DNA from: Cunninghamella blakesleeana
Lineage: Eukaryota; Mucoromycota; Mucoromycetes; Mucorales; Cunninghamellaceae
DNA: 64,000 nt
Reading direction: 5' to 3'
NCBI GenBank assembly: GCA_017871115.1
Contig: JAFCIZ010000005.1
Location: 3,403,501-3,467,500 of the forward strand
Below the pieces are notes generated by a model. That model ran no database searches, had not been told where the DNA came from, and worked only from the letters and a program-made list of their open reading frames with translations. The number at the start of each line of letters is the position of its first letter. The stretch's first letter is position 1. The position numbers and the translations under genes were made by a program. Positions 37,700 through 49,779 of the stretch are shown here, piece after piece.

Positions 37700-38191
37700 A
37701 TGCTTTTTAAACAATTAGGGATAATTTTCTTAGTTGGAATAACATTTGTTGCAGCAAAGATTCAACCGGCAACTTATGGGATCCGAACACCAAATGATTA
37801 TTTTCATGTTGTTCGTAATGGAGATGGAAAAAAGCCTATACATGCTATAACAGAATCAAGTGCCGGTGGTGAAATTTGGTTCGTTGATGAATATGAAGAA
37901 GGATCTGATACTTATGTGATACAAAATTATGTTACCAAAAAATACATCGCTCAATCGAAAAAAAAAACTGGTGATTATCATCTTTATTTATTAAATAAAA
38001 ACAGAGAACAAGCAACACGCTTCCAAATTAACCAAGTAGGTAATGACGATAGAACTTTTATCGTTAAAGTGGCAAATACAGATTTACAATGGTCAACTGC
38101 CAATGGCAATGCAAATAAAAAGGAAATCGTCCTTTCTACTACTACTTCTGGTACAAATAATCAATTTGAATTTAATATTATTCTCTTTTAA
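37700..38191 (+). CDS. Secreted protein, possible beta-trefoil, 163 aa
   Basis: Single exon. Residues 1-19 form a signal peptide (LGIIFLVGITFVAA). The mature part contains no cysteine and alternates short hydrophobic strands with polar turns. Strand-like units such as TYVIQNYVTKKYIAQ, ATRFQINQV and TFIVKVANTDLQWS recur about every 40-50 residues. Length and pattern resemble secreted fungal beta-trefoil proteins (ricin-B-like lectins or mycocypin-type inhibitors), but no signature Q-x-W or inhibitor motif is clear. Secretion is well supported; fold and role are tentative. Confidence 0.6.
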   Translation: MLFKQLGIIFLVGITFVAAKIQPATYGIRTPNDYFHVVRNGDGKKPIHAITESSAGGEIWFVDEYEEGSDTYVIQNYVTKKYIAQSKKKTGDYHLYLLNKNREQATRFQINQVGNDDRTFIVKVANTDLQWSTANGNANKKEIVLSTTTSGTNNQFEFNIILF

Positions 38192-38480
38192 TTTTTTTAA
38201 AAAAGTAATAGTAATTACAAAATAAATATATATATTCTCTAAATAAATAAACGAGAAAAGTGGTACTTAATAAATCAATCAAAATAATTTAATTTTGCAG
38301 GATATAATAATAAACGAGCGTTTGTTGGTTTATGTCGCTTAATTTTTACCATTTGGTTATTATGGTTTACTCTTCCCCATGCTGTGTTTAAATTTAGTAT
38401 TTTTTATTTTAAAAATTTACTTTCAATTTTTTCCTCCTCTTTCTTTCACACTTTAGCTTTATAAAAAAATATGAATATAA
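38192..38480. other. Short spacer before decayed F-box copy
   Basis: AT-rich DNA, no feature seen. Confidence 0.4.
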
Positions 38481-38897
38481 AAACGAATGAGCTATCTATT
38501 GAAATATTCCAAAGGTATATTTTAATTCTTAACACAAAAATATATTAATATTTTCTCGACAGTATATTAGCGATGGCAGTTTATTTTTATATATTTATTT
38601 TTTACCTTAATTTATACTTTTCAACAATTGGAAAAGTGTGTTGAAATGATAAAAAAATATAAACAATACACATATTGAACTTTACGTACAACACTTGAAA
38701 TTTTATAATAAACAATTTATCAGTGAAGAAGGCTTTATCGATTTGAAGGATGTATTTAGCATAATTATTTAAATCAATAAACATATTCGCCATGTAATGG
38801 AATCTACATTAAAGCAATTGATGTACTTTATTTTTATTTTTTTTACATGATAATCAACTTCGTTATTCGGTATCCGAAGAATTATATCAGTTTTTCA

Positions 38898-38946
<49 letters not shown>

Positions 38947-39324
38947 TCAACATTTGTCAACGCTTTCTATAAATTAAAAACAATTCGGTATCTAAAAGAG
39001 TAAAGTTGATTTCTTAAATGATTAACTGGATTAAAAAAAAAAACGATTATTTTAGCATATGTGAATCATTCAGCGCATAAAATAGACCCAATTATACAAT
39101 CTCCTCTTGAATCACCATTATTTGATTTATCTCGTTTATCATTTGGATTTCCTTAAAATCAGTTGTTTTATGGTACATCATATAAAATTCAAGCATCCAA
39201 TGATGAAGTTTTGTTACATAAAATACATTCTACTGGATCTACAAATGCATCTCCTACAACTAGTCCAAAAAATGGAATAACTTTACGCATTAAATTCAAA
39301 TACGTTGGTCGTCTTGTTTTTTAA
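38481..39324 (+). pseudogene. Decayed F-box gene copy (upstream paralogue relic)
   Basis: DNA similarity to the intact F-box gene at 39580-41682 runs in order through this stretch. Matches include the start (ELSIEIFQ versus PIEVLTTIFQ), CAATTGGAAAAGTGT with the following TTGAAATG, ATCAGTGAAGAAGGCTTTAT, GATGTACTTTATT with a T-run, CTTTCTATAAATTAAAAA, TTTGATTTATCTCGTTTATC, and a last block ending GGTCGTCTTGTTTTTTAA. Frames are broken by many stops and shifts. Large internal segments are missing and an A44 tract (38901-38944) interrupts it. The order and same strand suggest a tandem duplicate that has decayed. Confidence 0.7.
38901..38944. repeat. A44 homopolymer
   Basis: The longest uninterrupted homopolymer in the window, inside the decayed F-box copy. 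It could be replication slippage or the tail of a lost retro-insertion. Confidence 0.9.
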
Positions 39325-39579
39325 TTTTTATGAAAATAAAAGTTATGGCTATTCTTATTTGTTTAAAATGTAAATTTTAATAAAATCCAATAATAAATAA
39401 AGTATTGTACATAGATAAAGAAGGTTGGATTTCTATTATAATTACACTCACTCACTCACATAAAATGGCGGTATTTTAATTTACCACAAAATATTTTTTT
39501 AAAAAATAATACTCCTTTTCTTTTCCTTTTTTTTTTTTAAAAAAAAATATAATATAATATAATATCATATAATATAATA

Positions 39580-41682
39580 ATGGATAAACTGCCTATTGAA
39601 GTGCTTACAACTATATTTCAACTTTTACCACAAAAATATATCACTATTTTATCAACAATATGTAAACGATGGCAAAGTATTTTATGCCAACCTATGTTTT
39701 TCAACACGCTTAATATTTATTCTTTAAAACAATTGGAAAAGTGTATTGATATGGCAAAAAAGAAAACAATAAAAGGCACACCTATTGGTTATTATGTTGG
39801 ACATTTGCATTTTTATAATGAACGTACTATCAGTGAAGAAGACTTTGTCGACTTGATAGATGCTTTCCCAAATCTTCATTCTATTCACGGGTTAAAGTAC
39901 CCAACGCGTTCTGGTTACCATGTACCATCCTTAAATCGACTTGAATATATTTCATATGAATACATCAATTATGACAAGTACTGGCAAAATATAGTTAGTA
40001 ATAATCAACATCAAATAAAAACGCTTGAAATTTGTTTGGATTATACTTTTTTGGCTTCTACTACTCAACACCCTTCGTCCTCGTCATCATCAACATCTTC
40101 ACCACTACGGCAATCTGCTATTTATGTTACACAAACTGGTCTTATAAGATGCCAACTACCTTATCATCGCAATGCTACAGACATAGATTACATTATTTAT
40201 ACACTCGAATTGCCAATTCTCTCTTCTCTAACCCATTTATTTATTCATTGTTGCTTTGAGCATGCGAATGAAAATATTATAGAATCCATCCATCATTCAT
40301 GTCCTCAATTGTATTCACTCACTTTAGAGTATCTTGATATGCATATTTCAAACGATTATGATATTCTGATCAATAATGGTCAAATACAACCTAATTTTGT
40401 CCTTAAAGAATTCAATATTCGTGGTGATAGCTATAATTCAAAATTCTGTCATTATTTATCGTTCAAATACCCTCGTTTGGAGTCCTTGTCACTTGAAGCT
40501 GGTTCACAACATCTTGCAGAGCATGATGGTATATCTTTTAAATTGGCTATTTATAATTTGATTACCAGTTATCAATTTTTAAAAAAATTAAGTATAGGAA
40601 CAACATCAGATCAATCCCCAATATATTGGCCTCAGATAGAGTTATTAACTTGGTTACAACAAAACCCTACTCAACTTACTCATTTGGATTTTCCTTTTGA
40701 TTTTATCATAATAAAAGATATAGATAATTCAAGTACTAATACTATAGATCATCATAATCAACAACAACAACTTGAACAAACATATACCAGCATAATACCC
40801 TCATCATCATCCATTTCTAAGCATCATATATACAATACTAATATCCAGCAGCAACAGCAACAACAATATAATTATTTAAATAATTTAACACGTTTATCAC
40901 TCACAGGGTCATCGACTACTTCAATGGATGTACTTTATTATTTTTTACAAAATCAAAATAATTCAACTAATATACCCAACTTGATTGAAGAATTAAAATT
41001 ATCATTTAGATCCATCGGTAATATTTATGATTGGTTAGATGCTTTTCCTAATTTAAAAGCATTCAGTCTATTTGGGATCAACTATATAGCAGATGATTAT
41101 GACAAAGATAATACCAATTTGAACCATGTACCATCTAAAGCAGCATACCAAATATTTAATAGTAATAAAAGAAAACGAAAACAACAAAGAAATATAACTG
41201 ATTTGGAAACTATAGCAACGCAATTTTATAAATTAAAAAAAATCAATATAGAATATAGTAAAGTATATTTTAAAAAAAAGGATGGATGGAACGAATTTTT
41301 TAAACGATGTCCTGATTTAAAAACAATTATTTTATCTCACGTGAATGATCCATTTGAGGGGGTTAACAATAATGAACCAATATATCATCAACCTAATTTT
41401 TTTAATTTATCTCATTTATCTCTGGATTACCTTCAACTCGGTTATTTTCATGATTCACCTTATAAATCAGATGTATCAGATCAACTTTATATCGACAAAC
41501 TAATGATTCATGAAACTTCAATAAATAAGAAATATTATGTTGAAAGTGATAATATTTGCAAACCAACACAGTATGAACCATCAGAACATTCGGATTCAAC
41601 CTTATATATTACATGTCAATATATTGATCATCTAGTTTTTTACTGTCGTGAATATAAATATATCTCGGATTCTTGGATATAA
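39580..41682 (+). CDS. F-box protein with LRR-like body, 700 aa
   Basis: Single exon. The F-box is at residues 1-45 (MDKLPIEVLTTIFQLLPQ ... LSTICKRWQSILCQPMFF). It binds Skp1 in SCF ubiquitin ligases. The remainder has irregular leucine-rich stretches (LYSLTLEYLDMHI, LESLSLEAGS, LTRLSLTGS, LSHLSLDYLQL) that suggest a solenoid substrate-binding surface. Ser- and Gln-rich low-complexity inserts sit near 160-175 and 385-430. The C-terminus ends with ITCQYIDHLVFYCREY, a motif also found in both pseudogene copies. It is the intact member of a locally duplicated family. The substrate is unknown. Confidence 0.85.
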   Translation: MDKLPIEVLTTIFQLLPQKYITILSTICKRWQSILCQPMFFNTLNIYSLKQLEKCIDMAKKKTIKGTPIGYYVGHLHFYNERTISEEDFVDLIDAFPNLHSIHGLKYPTRSGYHVPSLNRLEYISYEYINYDKYWQNIVSNNQHQIKTLEICLDYTFLASTTQHPSSSSSSTSSPLRQSAIYVTQTGLIRCQLPYHRNATDIDYIIYTLELPILSSLTHLFIHCCFEHANENIIESIHHSCPQLYSLTLEYLDMHISNDYDILINNGQIQPNFVLKEFNIRGDSYNSKFCHYLSFKYPRLESLSLEAGSQHLAEHDGISFKLAIYNLITSYQFLKKLSIGTTSDQSPIYWPQIELLTWLQQNPTQLTHLDFPFDFIIIKDIDNSSTNTIDHHNQQQQLEQTYTSIIPSSSSISKHHIYNTNIQQQQQQQYNYLNNLTRLSLTGSSTTSMDVLYYFLQNQNNSTNIPNLIEELKLSFRSIGNIYDWLDAFPNLKAFSLFGINYIADDYDKDNTNLNHVPSKAAYQIFNSNKRKRKQQRNITDLETIATQFYKLKKINIEYSKVYFKKKDGWNEFFKRCPDLKTIILSHVNDPFEGVNNNEPIYHQPNFFNLSHLSLDYLQLGYFHDSPYKSDVSDQLYIDKLMIHETSINKKYYVESDNICKPTQYEPSEHSDSTLYITCQYIDHLVFYCREYKYISDSWI

Positions 41683-42022
41683 ATAAAAAAAACTTTTTAT
41701 TATATATATGTATTATTTGAAATCAAAAAATTAAATACTCCACAATAATATTTGTAACACAAAAAAGAAAAAGGAAAATAGAATAAGAAAAATAATATGT
41801 CTTGTATAATATATATAATTTACATAATAAAGTAAAGCGGGAATAATGATAAAAAAAATCATTGAAAACTCATTAAAAATTTTGTTAATGTATGTACTCC
41901 ACTTTTCCCGATATTCTCTTATATATATATATGTATATATATATTTGTTTAGATACTTTTATTATTATTATTATTTTATCTTTTTAAATGAAAAGTAATA
42001 AAAAAAAAAGGGAAAGATGAAA

Positions 42023-42060
<38 letters not shown>

Positions 42061-42239
42061 CAATAATAAAAATAAAGGTATTAAATTAAAATAATATAAA
42101 TATTTTTATCCTCTTCATTTTTTTAATAAAAAAAGAAAAAGAACTATCATATAATAAAAGTAAAAATAAAGGAAAGAAGGAATAGGTGTATTTTTGTTTT
42201 TTTTTTTTTTTTTTTGTTTATCTCGGTATATATAATAAA
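41683..42239. other. Convergent 3' region with microsatellites
   Basis: It contains (AAT)n near 42026-42059 and several (AT)n runs. This is the 3' flank of both the F-box gene and the converging kinase gene. No gene seen. Confidence 0.5.
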
Positions 42240-45200
42240 TTAAGCAACAAGAACACTATTTTGAGTATTATTATTTTCTTTTGTATGTTGTTGATTGGGT
42301 TCCTCTAATAAACTACTACTTCCACCACTACTAACCATACTAATACGATGACTTGAGTTTGGAGTAGAAGAAGAAATGGATTCTTTTTCAATAAAAGAAT
42401 TAGAATTTGTAATGGAAGGATCTTCTTTTTGCTGTTCATTATTTTGTTGTTGTTGATCTTTGGTATGATTTGTTGTATTATTATTAGAAGAAGGAATATG
42501 GTTATTCATATAACCACCATTGCCACTTAAATTCAATTGTTCCAATAAAGAATGATATAAGAATTTATATGACCATAAATTACCACGTAATCGTTTAATA
42601 TCCACAATATATAATCCAGGTAAATTTTTGATTTTACATAATTCTACACTAAATCGAACTTCATCTCCAGGATCTAAAGCTGGATCACCATAAATGCCTT
42701 TATTTTTACTACCTTGTTGTTGTTGTTGTTGAGATTGAGGTTCAGAAGATTTTCTCATCAACATTTTTCTAAATGGTACTGCTCCATTAGACATAATAGT
42801 CGTTCTACGTTTTGTTTGATTACTATTATTATTATTAGATGAGGATGATGTGATAGAAGATGATTCTTGTTGATTATTATTTTCTGCCAATTGATGAATA
42901 TTATGATGTGATGACGAAGGTGTGGTAGTAGTTGTAGTAGTAGTAACATTATTAGTAGATGATGAAGATGAAGATGTATTTTTGGATGTATTATTGTTGT
43001 TATTATTTTGTTGAGAAGTAGAAGAAGAAGTAGAAGAAGAGGATTGAATATGCTGACGTTTTTTACGAATACATTTTAATTTATAGTCACTTCCATCTCG
43101 TTTGACTTCCATACCCATGGCAATTAAAGTTTGTTTCATTTGTTGGAACACTTCTTGAGGAGGACGAGCGGTTAAAGCATCTTGATCAACAACACCATGA
43201 TGATTTCTTAACTTAGCATCATTGAAATCAACACCATAAGATCCTAATGGTTTACTCATTAATATCTTGATGTTATTATTATTGTTGTTATTGGTATTTG
43301 TTGTAGTAGTTGTATGAGTGGTATAATGATGGTGATCTTTTGATTGTTGTTGACTTGAAGGTTTCTTTTTAAACCAATCCATTAATTTTTTACCAGCACT
43401 TCGATGCTTTTCCTTATTAGTTAAAGGAATAGCATATTCAGATACAGATGGTAATATGGGTAAGGTAGGTTGTAATTCAGTTGCTGCTGATCCATTAGAT
43501 TGTTCTTTTTCTTGAGAAATAAATACTTTTGGCACTGTTTCATGATTATTTTTAGGTGAAGTACGTTTTTGTGTAGAAGAAATAGAAGAAGAAATAGTAT
43601 TTTTTTTACTAGAAGTATGAGAAGGAGAGGTGGTATGTGGTCTTCTATGATCATAATCAGATTGATGGTGATGAGAGGATCCTTTATAATCTGTCATGGA
43701 ATTAACTAATAAACTTAAAGCTTTGCGCCTTGTTCCACGTACAGGTTGTGAGGTATTTGATTGTGGAACACGTTGTTGTTGTTGTTGTGGAATAGAAGAA
43801 ATAGAGGAAGGTGGAGTAGAAGATAATACATTTGATGTAGAAGTATTCATGCTTGTAATATTAGGTGTTTGAGTAGAAGCTGATTTTAAAATATCACGAG
43901 GATCAAGTTGTTGTGGTGATGGTGAAGTAGTAGTTGTTTTACGTTGAGATTGTCTTTGCATACTTGATAAAAATTTAGCTTGTAATATAGAACCGGTATT
44001 AGAATCACCTAATAAAGATAAAGGTCTTTTACTAGTAGTTGAGGAAGTAGATGCTTGAGGAGTAGGTGAATGGCGTGATGAAGGTGAAAAAAAGTTCAAG
44101 ATACGATCAGTGGATGCTGAAAGTCTTTTACTTGGCGAAGGTGAAGGTAAAGGTAACTCTGGTACGAGACTATTTGCTTCTTCTTTTTCTAATCTTTTTT
44201 CTTCTTCTTCTTCTTCTACTTTTGCTTCATCTATGGTAGGCTGTTGTTGTTCCTTAATAGAAACACTTTCTACAATATCTTCAACTGATGTTTCTTTTTC
44301 TTCTAGTTGTTTTTCTTGTTCTTTTTCATTTTCTACATTAGTAAGTTCTACTTGTTCATGAACTTCATTTTCTTCCTTATTTTCATGATCCTTTTCTATA
44401 TCTTGAACTTGTACTATATTTTCATCTACTTTTTCATTTTCATCATTATCTATTTGTTGATCTTGATCATTTGTTTTCTGTTGACTTTTGGATGATTCAG
44501 CTGTAGCAGGTAATTCAATAGATGTAACATCATGTACAGACTTGTCTTCCATAATAATATCTTTTTCTTTTTCATTATCATCTAGTTTTTCATCGATTAT
44601 TTCAGATGATTTCACGTGAGTAGAATCATTTTCATTGACATCATTCATGATAATTTCGTCATTGTCTGTAATGTGATCATTTTGATTTTCAGCAGGCTGT
44701 GATTCATCGATTTCCATATCATTATCAGATGAGGAAGATAAAGGCTGATGTTCATGAGCTACTAATTGTTGATCGTTATTATCATTGGATGGTGTATCGG
44801 ATGGTAAAGGAACCATTTGTTCATCATCTTGTTGAAAAGAGGAAGGATGGGTATAATGATGAGAATGAGCAATGGTATTTCTTCTTTGCCTTTCTTCTTC
44901 TTTCATTGCTTTTTGTTGTTGCTGTTGTAGTTGTAGTTCACGTTCACGTTCTTGTTGTTGTTGCTGTTGTAATAACTGTTGTTGTTGTTGTTGTTGTTGC
45001 TGTTGTAATAATTGTTGCTGCTGATGATGATTTGAAATAATCATATGAATAGGTAAATCAATAGATCGCATAGCTTCCATTTCCAAATCATAAATAGTTT
45101 TATCAAACAAATGACGATGAGAGGCTAACCAAGGATGTAGCATAATAATATCCATTGAACACCGTTTAGAAGGATCAGGTACCAACATTTTTTTTAATAA

Positions 45201-45759
45201 ATCTCTTGCATCAGGACTAACATAATCAGGAAAGGCTAAAGGAGTATTCAAGATATATTTGTATAATAAATTGATATTATCACCATCCGGATTTTCAGGA
45301 TCATCATCAAAAGGTAAATAACCACAAAGCATAGCATATAAAATGACACCACAGGACCAAATATCCACAGCGGTACCAACATACAACCCTTCGCTAATAA
45401 CCAATTCAGGTGCTGCATAACAGGGAGAACCACAACTAGTTGACATTAAATCATCTCTTGTAGAGGAAAATTGATTTGCAAATCCAAAATCTGTAATAAT
45501 GATGTTACGATGACGATCCAATAATAAATTTTCTAATTTTAAATCTCGGTGAACAATATGTTTTTGGTGCATATAATGGACTCCACTGATTAATTGTGCA
45601 AATAATCGACTAGCATCTTTTTCTTTCAAGTAACGATGTGCAAGAATAAATTCAAATAATTCTCCGCCTAAATCAAATAAATATAATAATAATAATAATA
45701 ATAATAAAAAAGTTTAATTTAAATCAAATTATTCTTTTTTTATTTGATCACCCTTTTTA

Positions 45760-45790
<31 letters not shown>

Positions 45791-46714
45791 TATGCATATT
45801 TTTTTTTTTATATATTTTACCTGAAGCGCATTGCAATATAATACCAATATATTTTTCCGTTTCTATCACATCATATAATTTAACAATATAAGGATGACGT
45901 ACAGTCTACAAAAAAGAAGAATATAAAAGATTATATTTTTTTTAGTTAATTTATGTAATCTAATTGAAAAAGAACGGATATTTTCCAGAAATAATAACGG
46001 AGAACGCGGAGTTGATTTTTCCATCATTAAAAAGGAAGAACCACATGCTTTAAAAAAACGAGAATGTAACAAAAAAATAAATATAACTTACTCGTAAAAC
46101 AGATATTTCTCGTTCGACTTTTGTCATTCTTGTTGAGGAATCAATATTATCACGTTTAATTAATTTAATAGCAACCTAAAATAATAAAAAATGATAATAA
46201 TTGTAAATAAACAAAACAAATATATATATAATGTTTTAGATATATATTTTATCCTTCCCCCTTTTTCTTTATATATAACCATCCATATATTATTATTATT
46301 GTTATTTTATGATCAAGTTGTTTGTTTTTATTTTTATTTTGACTCTCCGTTCTCCCTTTTTTGGTTAAAATAACATCCACTTTATATATATATATTTACT
46401 AGACTTAACACCCACACACACAAATATATATATATATATATATATATACGTTTGCAAAAATATGTATAGTTATAATATTAATAATAATAATAATAAATAT
46501 ACATATATACATACATTCATATATATATATATATACATATATATATATTTATATATATATTTATATCCCCAGAATATTCTTTTTCCCCTCCTCATCCTCC
46601 TTCTCTTTTTCTTTATTTTTTATTTTTACTATATATTCCCCTTCTAAAATATTTTACAAGTATAATAACTATATATATATATCTATCTATCCCCTTTTCA
46701 AATATGTATCATAT

Positions 46715-46746
<32 letters not shown>

Positions 46747-47192
46747 TAGTAAAAAGATATAATAGTAGTAATAGTAGCTTACTTCATGACCCGATTCAAT
46801 ATGAATACCAAGTTTTACTTTTCCAAATTCTCCTTCACCTAAAGTTTGTAATAAAAGATAAGGGCCAAAGACAGTAGGTTTTCTACCAGGAGGAGGATGG
46901 TAGTGATATCGTTGATAATAATATTGCCACCAAGGTTGGTCTTGCATTAAACGTTGTTGCTGTTCTAGTTGTTTTTGTTGATGTCTTTGTACCGTTCTTT
47001 GTAATTCACTAGGCATAGCTGTAACACTATAAGCTCTTTGTTGATGTAAATGAGAAGCTGGTTTATTATTATTATTATCTGTTGTTGAAAATATATCTGA
47101 AGTATTATTTGTAGGTACGACTTGGTCTTCTTGTTGAACCATAGGTTGATTATTAGTAATAGATGGTGAAGATGTAACTGTGGTTGCCATTA

Positions 47193-47223
<31 letters not shown>

Positions 47224-47397
47224 GCTGTTATTGTTTTTATTGTTGGTATTATGATGGGGATGATTACTATTATTATCTATTATATTATTATGATTATTAT
47301 TAATATTATTATGATTATGATTATCAATAAATGAAAGTTGAGATGATGGAGAAGAAGAAGTATCGATTTGCGCCAACGGGTGAATTGAGGCCGTCAT
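42240..47397 (-). CDS. Kin4-type (CAMKL) Ser/Thr protein kinase with C-terminal KA1, 1403 aa
   Basis: Four exons: 47397-46783, 46175-46092, 45905-45821 and 45667-42240. The catalytic domain is at about 177-445. It shows the glycine loop [15 protein letters not shown] lysine K209, HRDLKLEN (D303), DFG (D321), the T-loop [13 protein letters not shown], and [21 protein letters not shown], a string typical of yeast Kin4/Frk1. In yeast Kin4 acts in the spindle position checkpoint. Then follow a poly-Gln segment, a long acidic Asn/Asp/Glu region, and Ser/Thr-rich parts. The C-terminus holds a KA1 domain in two halves (about 1094-1130 and 1245-1310), a membrane-lipid-binding module. Intron 1 (607 bp) is packed with AT repeats. 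The role in this fungus is inferred. Confidence 0.92.
46176..46782 (-). other. Long intron 1 of Kin4-type kinase, microsatellite-rich
   Basis: It has several (TA)n runs (around 46420-46447 and 46520-46560) and a T12A18 tract at 46717-46746 near its 5' end. It is about five to ten times longer than other introns in the window. Confidence 0.6.
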
Positions 47398-47898
47398 TTA
47401 ACTTTTTTTTTTGTTTGATGACGAAATGACTTTTTTTTTTTAAGGGGCAAAAAAAAATGATATTATTATTATTTTAAAAAAAAAAAATCTGGTTTTTGCA
47501 AGTTTATAAGGTTATCAAATTCGGAAAGTATGTTATTTTGAAACCTTTTAGGGCAAAAAAAACAAAAACAAAAAAAAAAAAAAAAATGTTGTAGAAAAAA
47601 AAGAAAGAGAGAGAGAGATAAAATAAACAAATGAAAAAATTAAATTTATTAAAAAAAAAAAAGAGAGGGAAGATATCCAAATTAGGAAAATGAGAGTAAA
47701 CATTAATAGTAACACAAGAAAATAAAAATAAATATTAAAAACGTCTATATAATTTAATGTGATTGATTTATTGTGTGTGTGTGTGTGTGTGTTGAAAAAA
47801 AAGGGTATGGTGAGGCAAAAAAAAAAAAAAAAATTATTGTTATGCAAATAAGAATAAGGTTTTATAATACAAAATATTAAAAAAAAAAAAAAAAATGA
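47398..47898. other. Upstream region of kinase gene
   Basis: A- and T-rich with a (GT)n run near 47773-47791 and several A-runs. No gene seen. Confidence 0.45.
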
Positions 47899-48766
47899 TT
47901 AATCATCATCTTCTTCATCAAGTAAAACATATTGTACTTCAGGATGATAATGATGACAATGATCATCCTCTTCTTCTACTTGTTCATTGCCTTCCTCTAT
48001 ATCTTCATGGTGGGAATAGACACAATAACGTAAAGGACTTGAAGGTTTGGGAAAATAATTAATGATTTCTCTCCAGTTATTAACCCTTTGAATATTATAA
48101 ATATTACCGTCACTTAAAGAGTGATTCCATTTATATTGTCCCTTTCTATCATATAATAATACATCTATCCCTAAAGAAGCGCAATCAATACAATGTTCCA
48201 ATTGATGATCTATTAATACATCTACACCTATTTCTTGACAAATGGCTGATTTCTGTTTACTGTAATATTCTAGTTGTTCTGTTTCTGATAATCCTAAATT
48301 ACAAAAATAAATACTTTCAAAAATGCCTATATAAAAAGAAAAGATGAGAAAAAGAGAATTGGTTTTAAAAATATATGATCTATACTTTTTTTTTTTTTTT
48401 TTTACCGGGATAATGTTTATCTACAAATTTTTTGGTTTCTTCAGCAATAAATTGTTGCCTTGAAGTAATAATGACAAGGTGGAATTTACGTCTTTTTAAC
48501 ATTTTTAAAGCTTCCAAAGCAAAGTCATGAATTGGAATAATACTTTGAAAATAATCAGATTGGTAAAAACTTCTTATTTTAGCACATGTTTCTTCTCTTG
48601 AGCCACCCCATAACTTCCATAAATCAAACGTTGTCAGATCTGTTAGTTGGTAATGAGTATGATACATGTCGTTATGCCAATTTAATAAAGATTCCATGGT
48701 GTGAGCTAAAGTTTCATCCAGATTCACTGCTACTGTTTTTGGTGTTTCTTTTAATACTGAAGGCAT
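47899..48766 (-). CDS. HAD-fold protein of 5'-nucleotidase (NT5C-like) type, nucleophile replaced
   Basis: Two exons, 48766-48406 and 48326-47899, giving 262 residues. The HAD-superfamily layout is clear: motif I VAVNLDETLAHT (12-23), motif II LVIITSRQ (97-104), and motif IV VDVLIDHQLEH (155-165) followed by GIDVLLYDRKGQYKWNH. The nucleophile Asp of motif I is Asn15 (D17 is kept) and the second acidic residue of motif IV is His161. A helical cap (about 30-80) sits between motifs I and II, as in deoxyribonucleotidases and fungal relatives. The last 50 residues are acidic and His-rich. Loss of the nucleophile suggests a non-catalytic or altered protein. It is on the same strand as the kinase, about 500 bp upstream of it. 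Confidence 0.82.
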
Positions 48767-49725
48767 AGTAGTAATTTTAATATAAGAGAATAAAAGAGTG
48801 AGAGGAAAGGAGGGAAAATAATAAAATAATGTAAACAAAAAAAAAAAAAGAAAGAGAAAAAGAAAGAAAGAAAATAGAAAAAACCAGCTAGTTAAAAATA
48901 ATTTGAAGGCCGGGGATTGAAAAAAGTTTTTTTTTAAAAAAACTTCTTTAAAAAAAAAGTAATAATAATAGTACTTCCACATGTAACCGTATATTATTTT
49001 CTTATATATAGAACAATGATAATAACAGTAATGGTTATGGTAATATTATTAATAATAATATTATTATTAGTAGTAGTATATAGGCATAGAAAAATAAGGC
49101 CATTGTTTTGTGTATATGTAAAATCAAAAAAAGGAACCACATCATGAGCGTTTCAGATATATAAAGTTATTTTGCTTTTTTAAAAAGAATAAAAGTCATT
49201 ATTGATTTATTTCATAATATTACATAATTTTTTTTTTTAAAAAAAAAGAGTAAAAAAATACCTTTTGATTAAAAAAAAAAGTGGTTGTAAAAAAAATGAA
49301 TCAATTTTTTTTTAACTTTGACACTTGATGTCACTTGATTTTTCTTATTATGGTAAGATAATTAAATGGTTTTTTTATTTTTTACTTTTTTAAAAAATAT
49401 GAGCGTACCGAGATTCTTTTCCTTTTCTTTTCCTTATTTATTTACACACTTGCCATGTTTTAAAGATTGGAAAATTCTTCCATAAATAACAATAATCTAT
49501 TCTTATTCGTCCATGAATAAAAAAAACATACTTAAAATCCAGCTATACTTTCCGAATTTCACATTTCCTGAATTGGTTAAAAATCCTATCACCAACTTGG
49601 TATGTACCTTGTTTTTTATTTTTTATTAATTATAATAATAATAATAATAATAATAACTATAATAACAACATTAATACTAATACTAAAAAAAGTACTAATT
49701 AACACTAATAACCGCTAAATAATAG

Positions 49726-49779
<54 letters not shown>

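Noticed and set aside
38901..38944. A44 tract as the tail of a retrotransposed gene
   Set aside because: Sequence on both sides aligns to the same F-box gene in order, so the tract lies inside the copy rather than at its 3' end. Slippage is simpler.
44110..44361. Plus-strand frames opposite the kinase low-complexity region
   Set aside because: Antisense of Glu/Ser/Asn repeats in the kinase exon.
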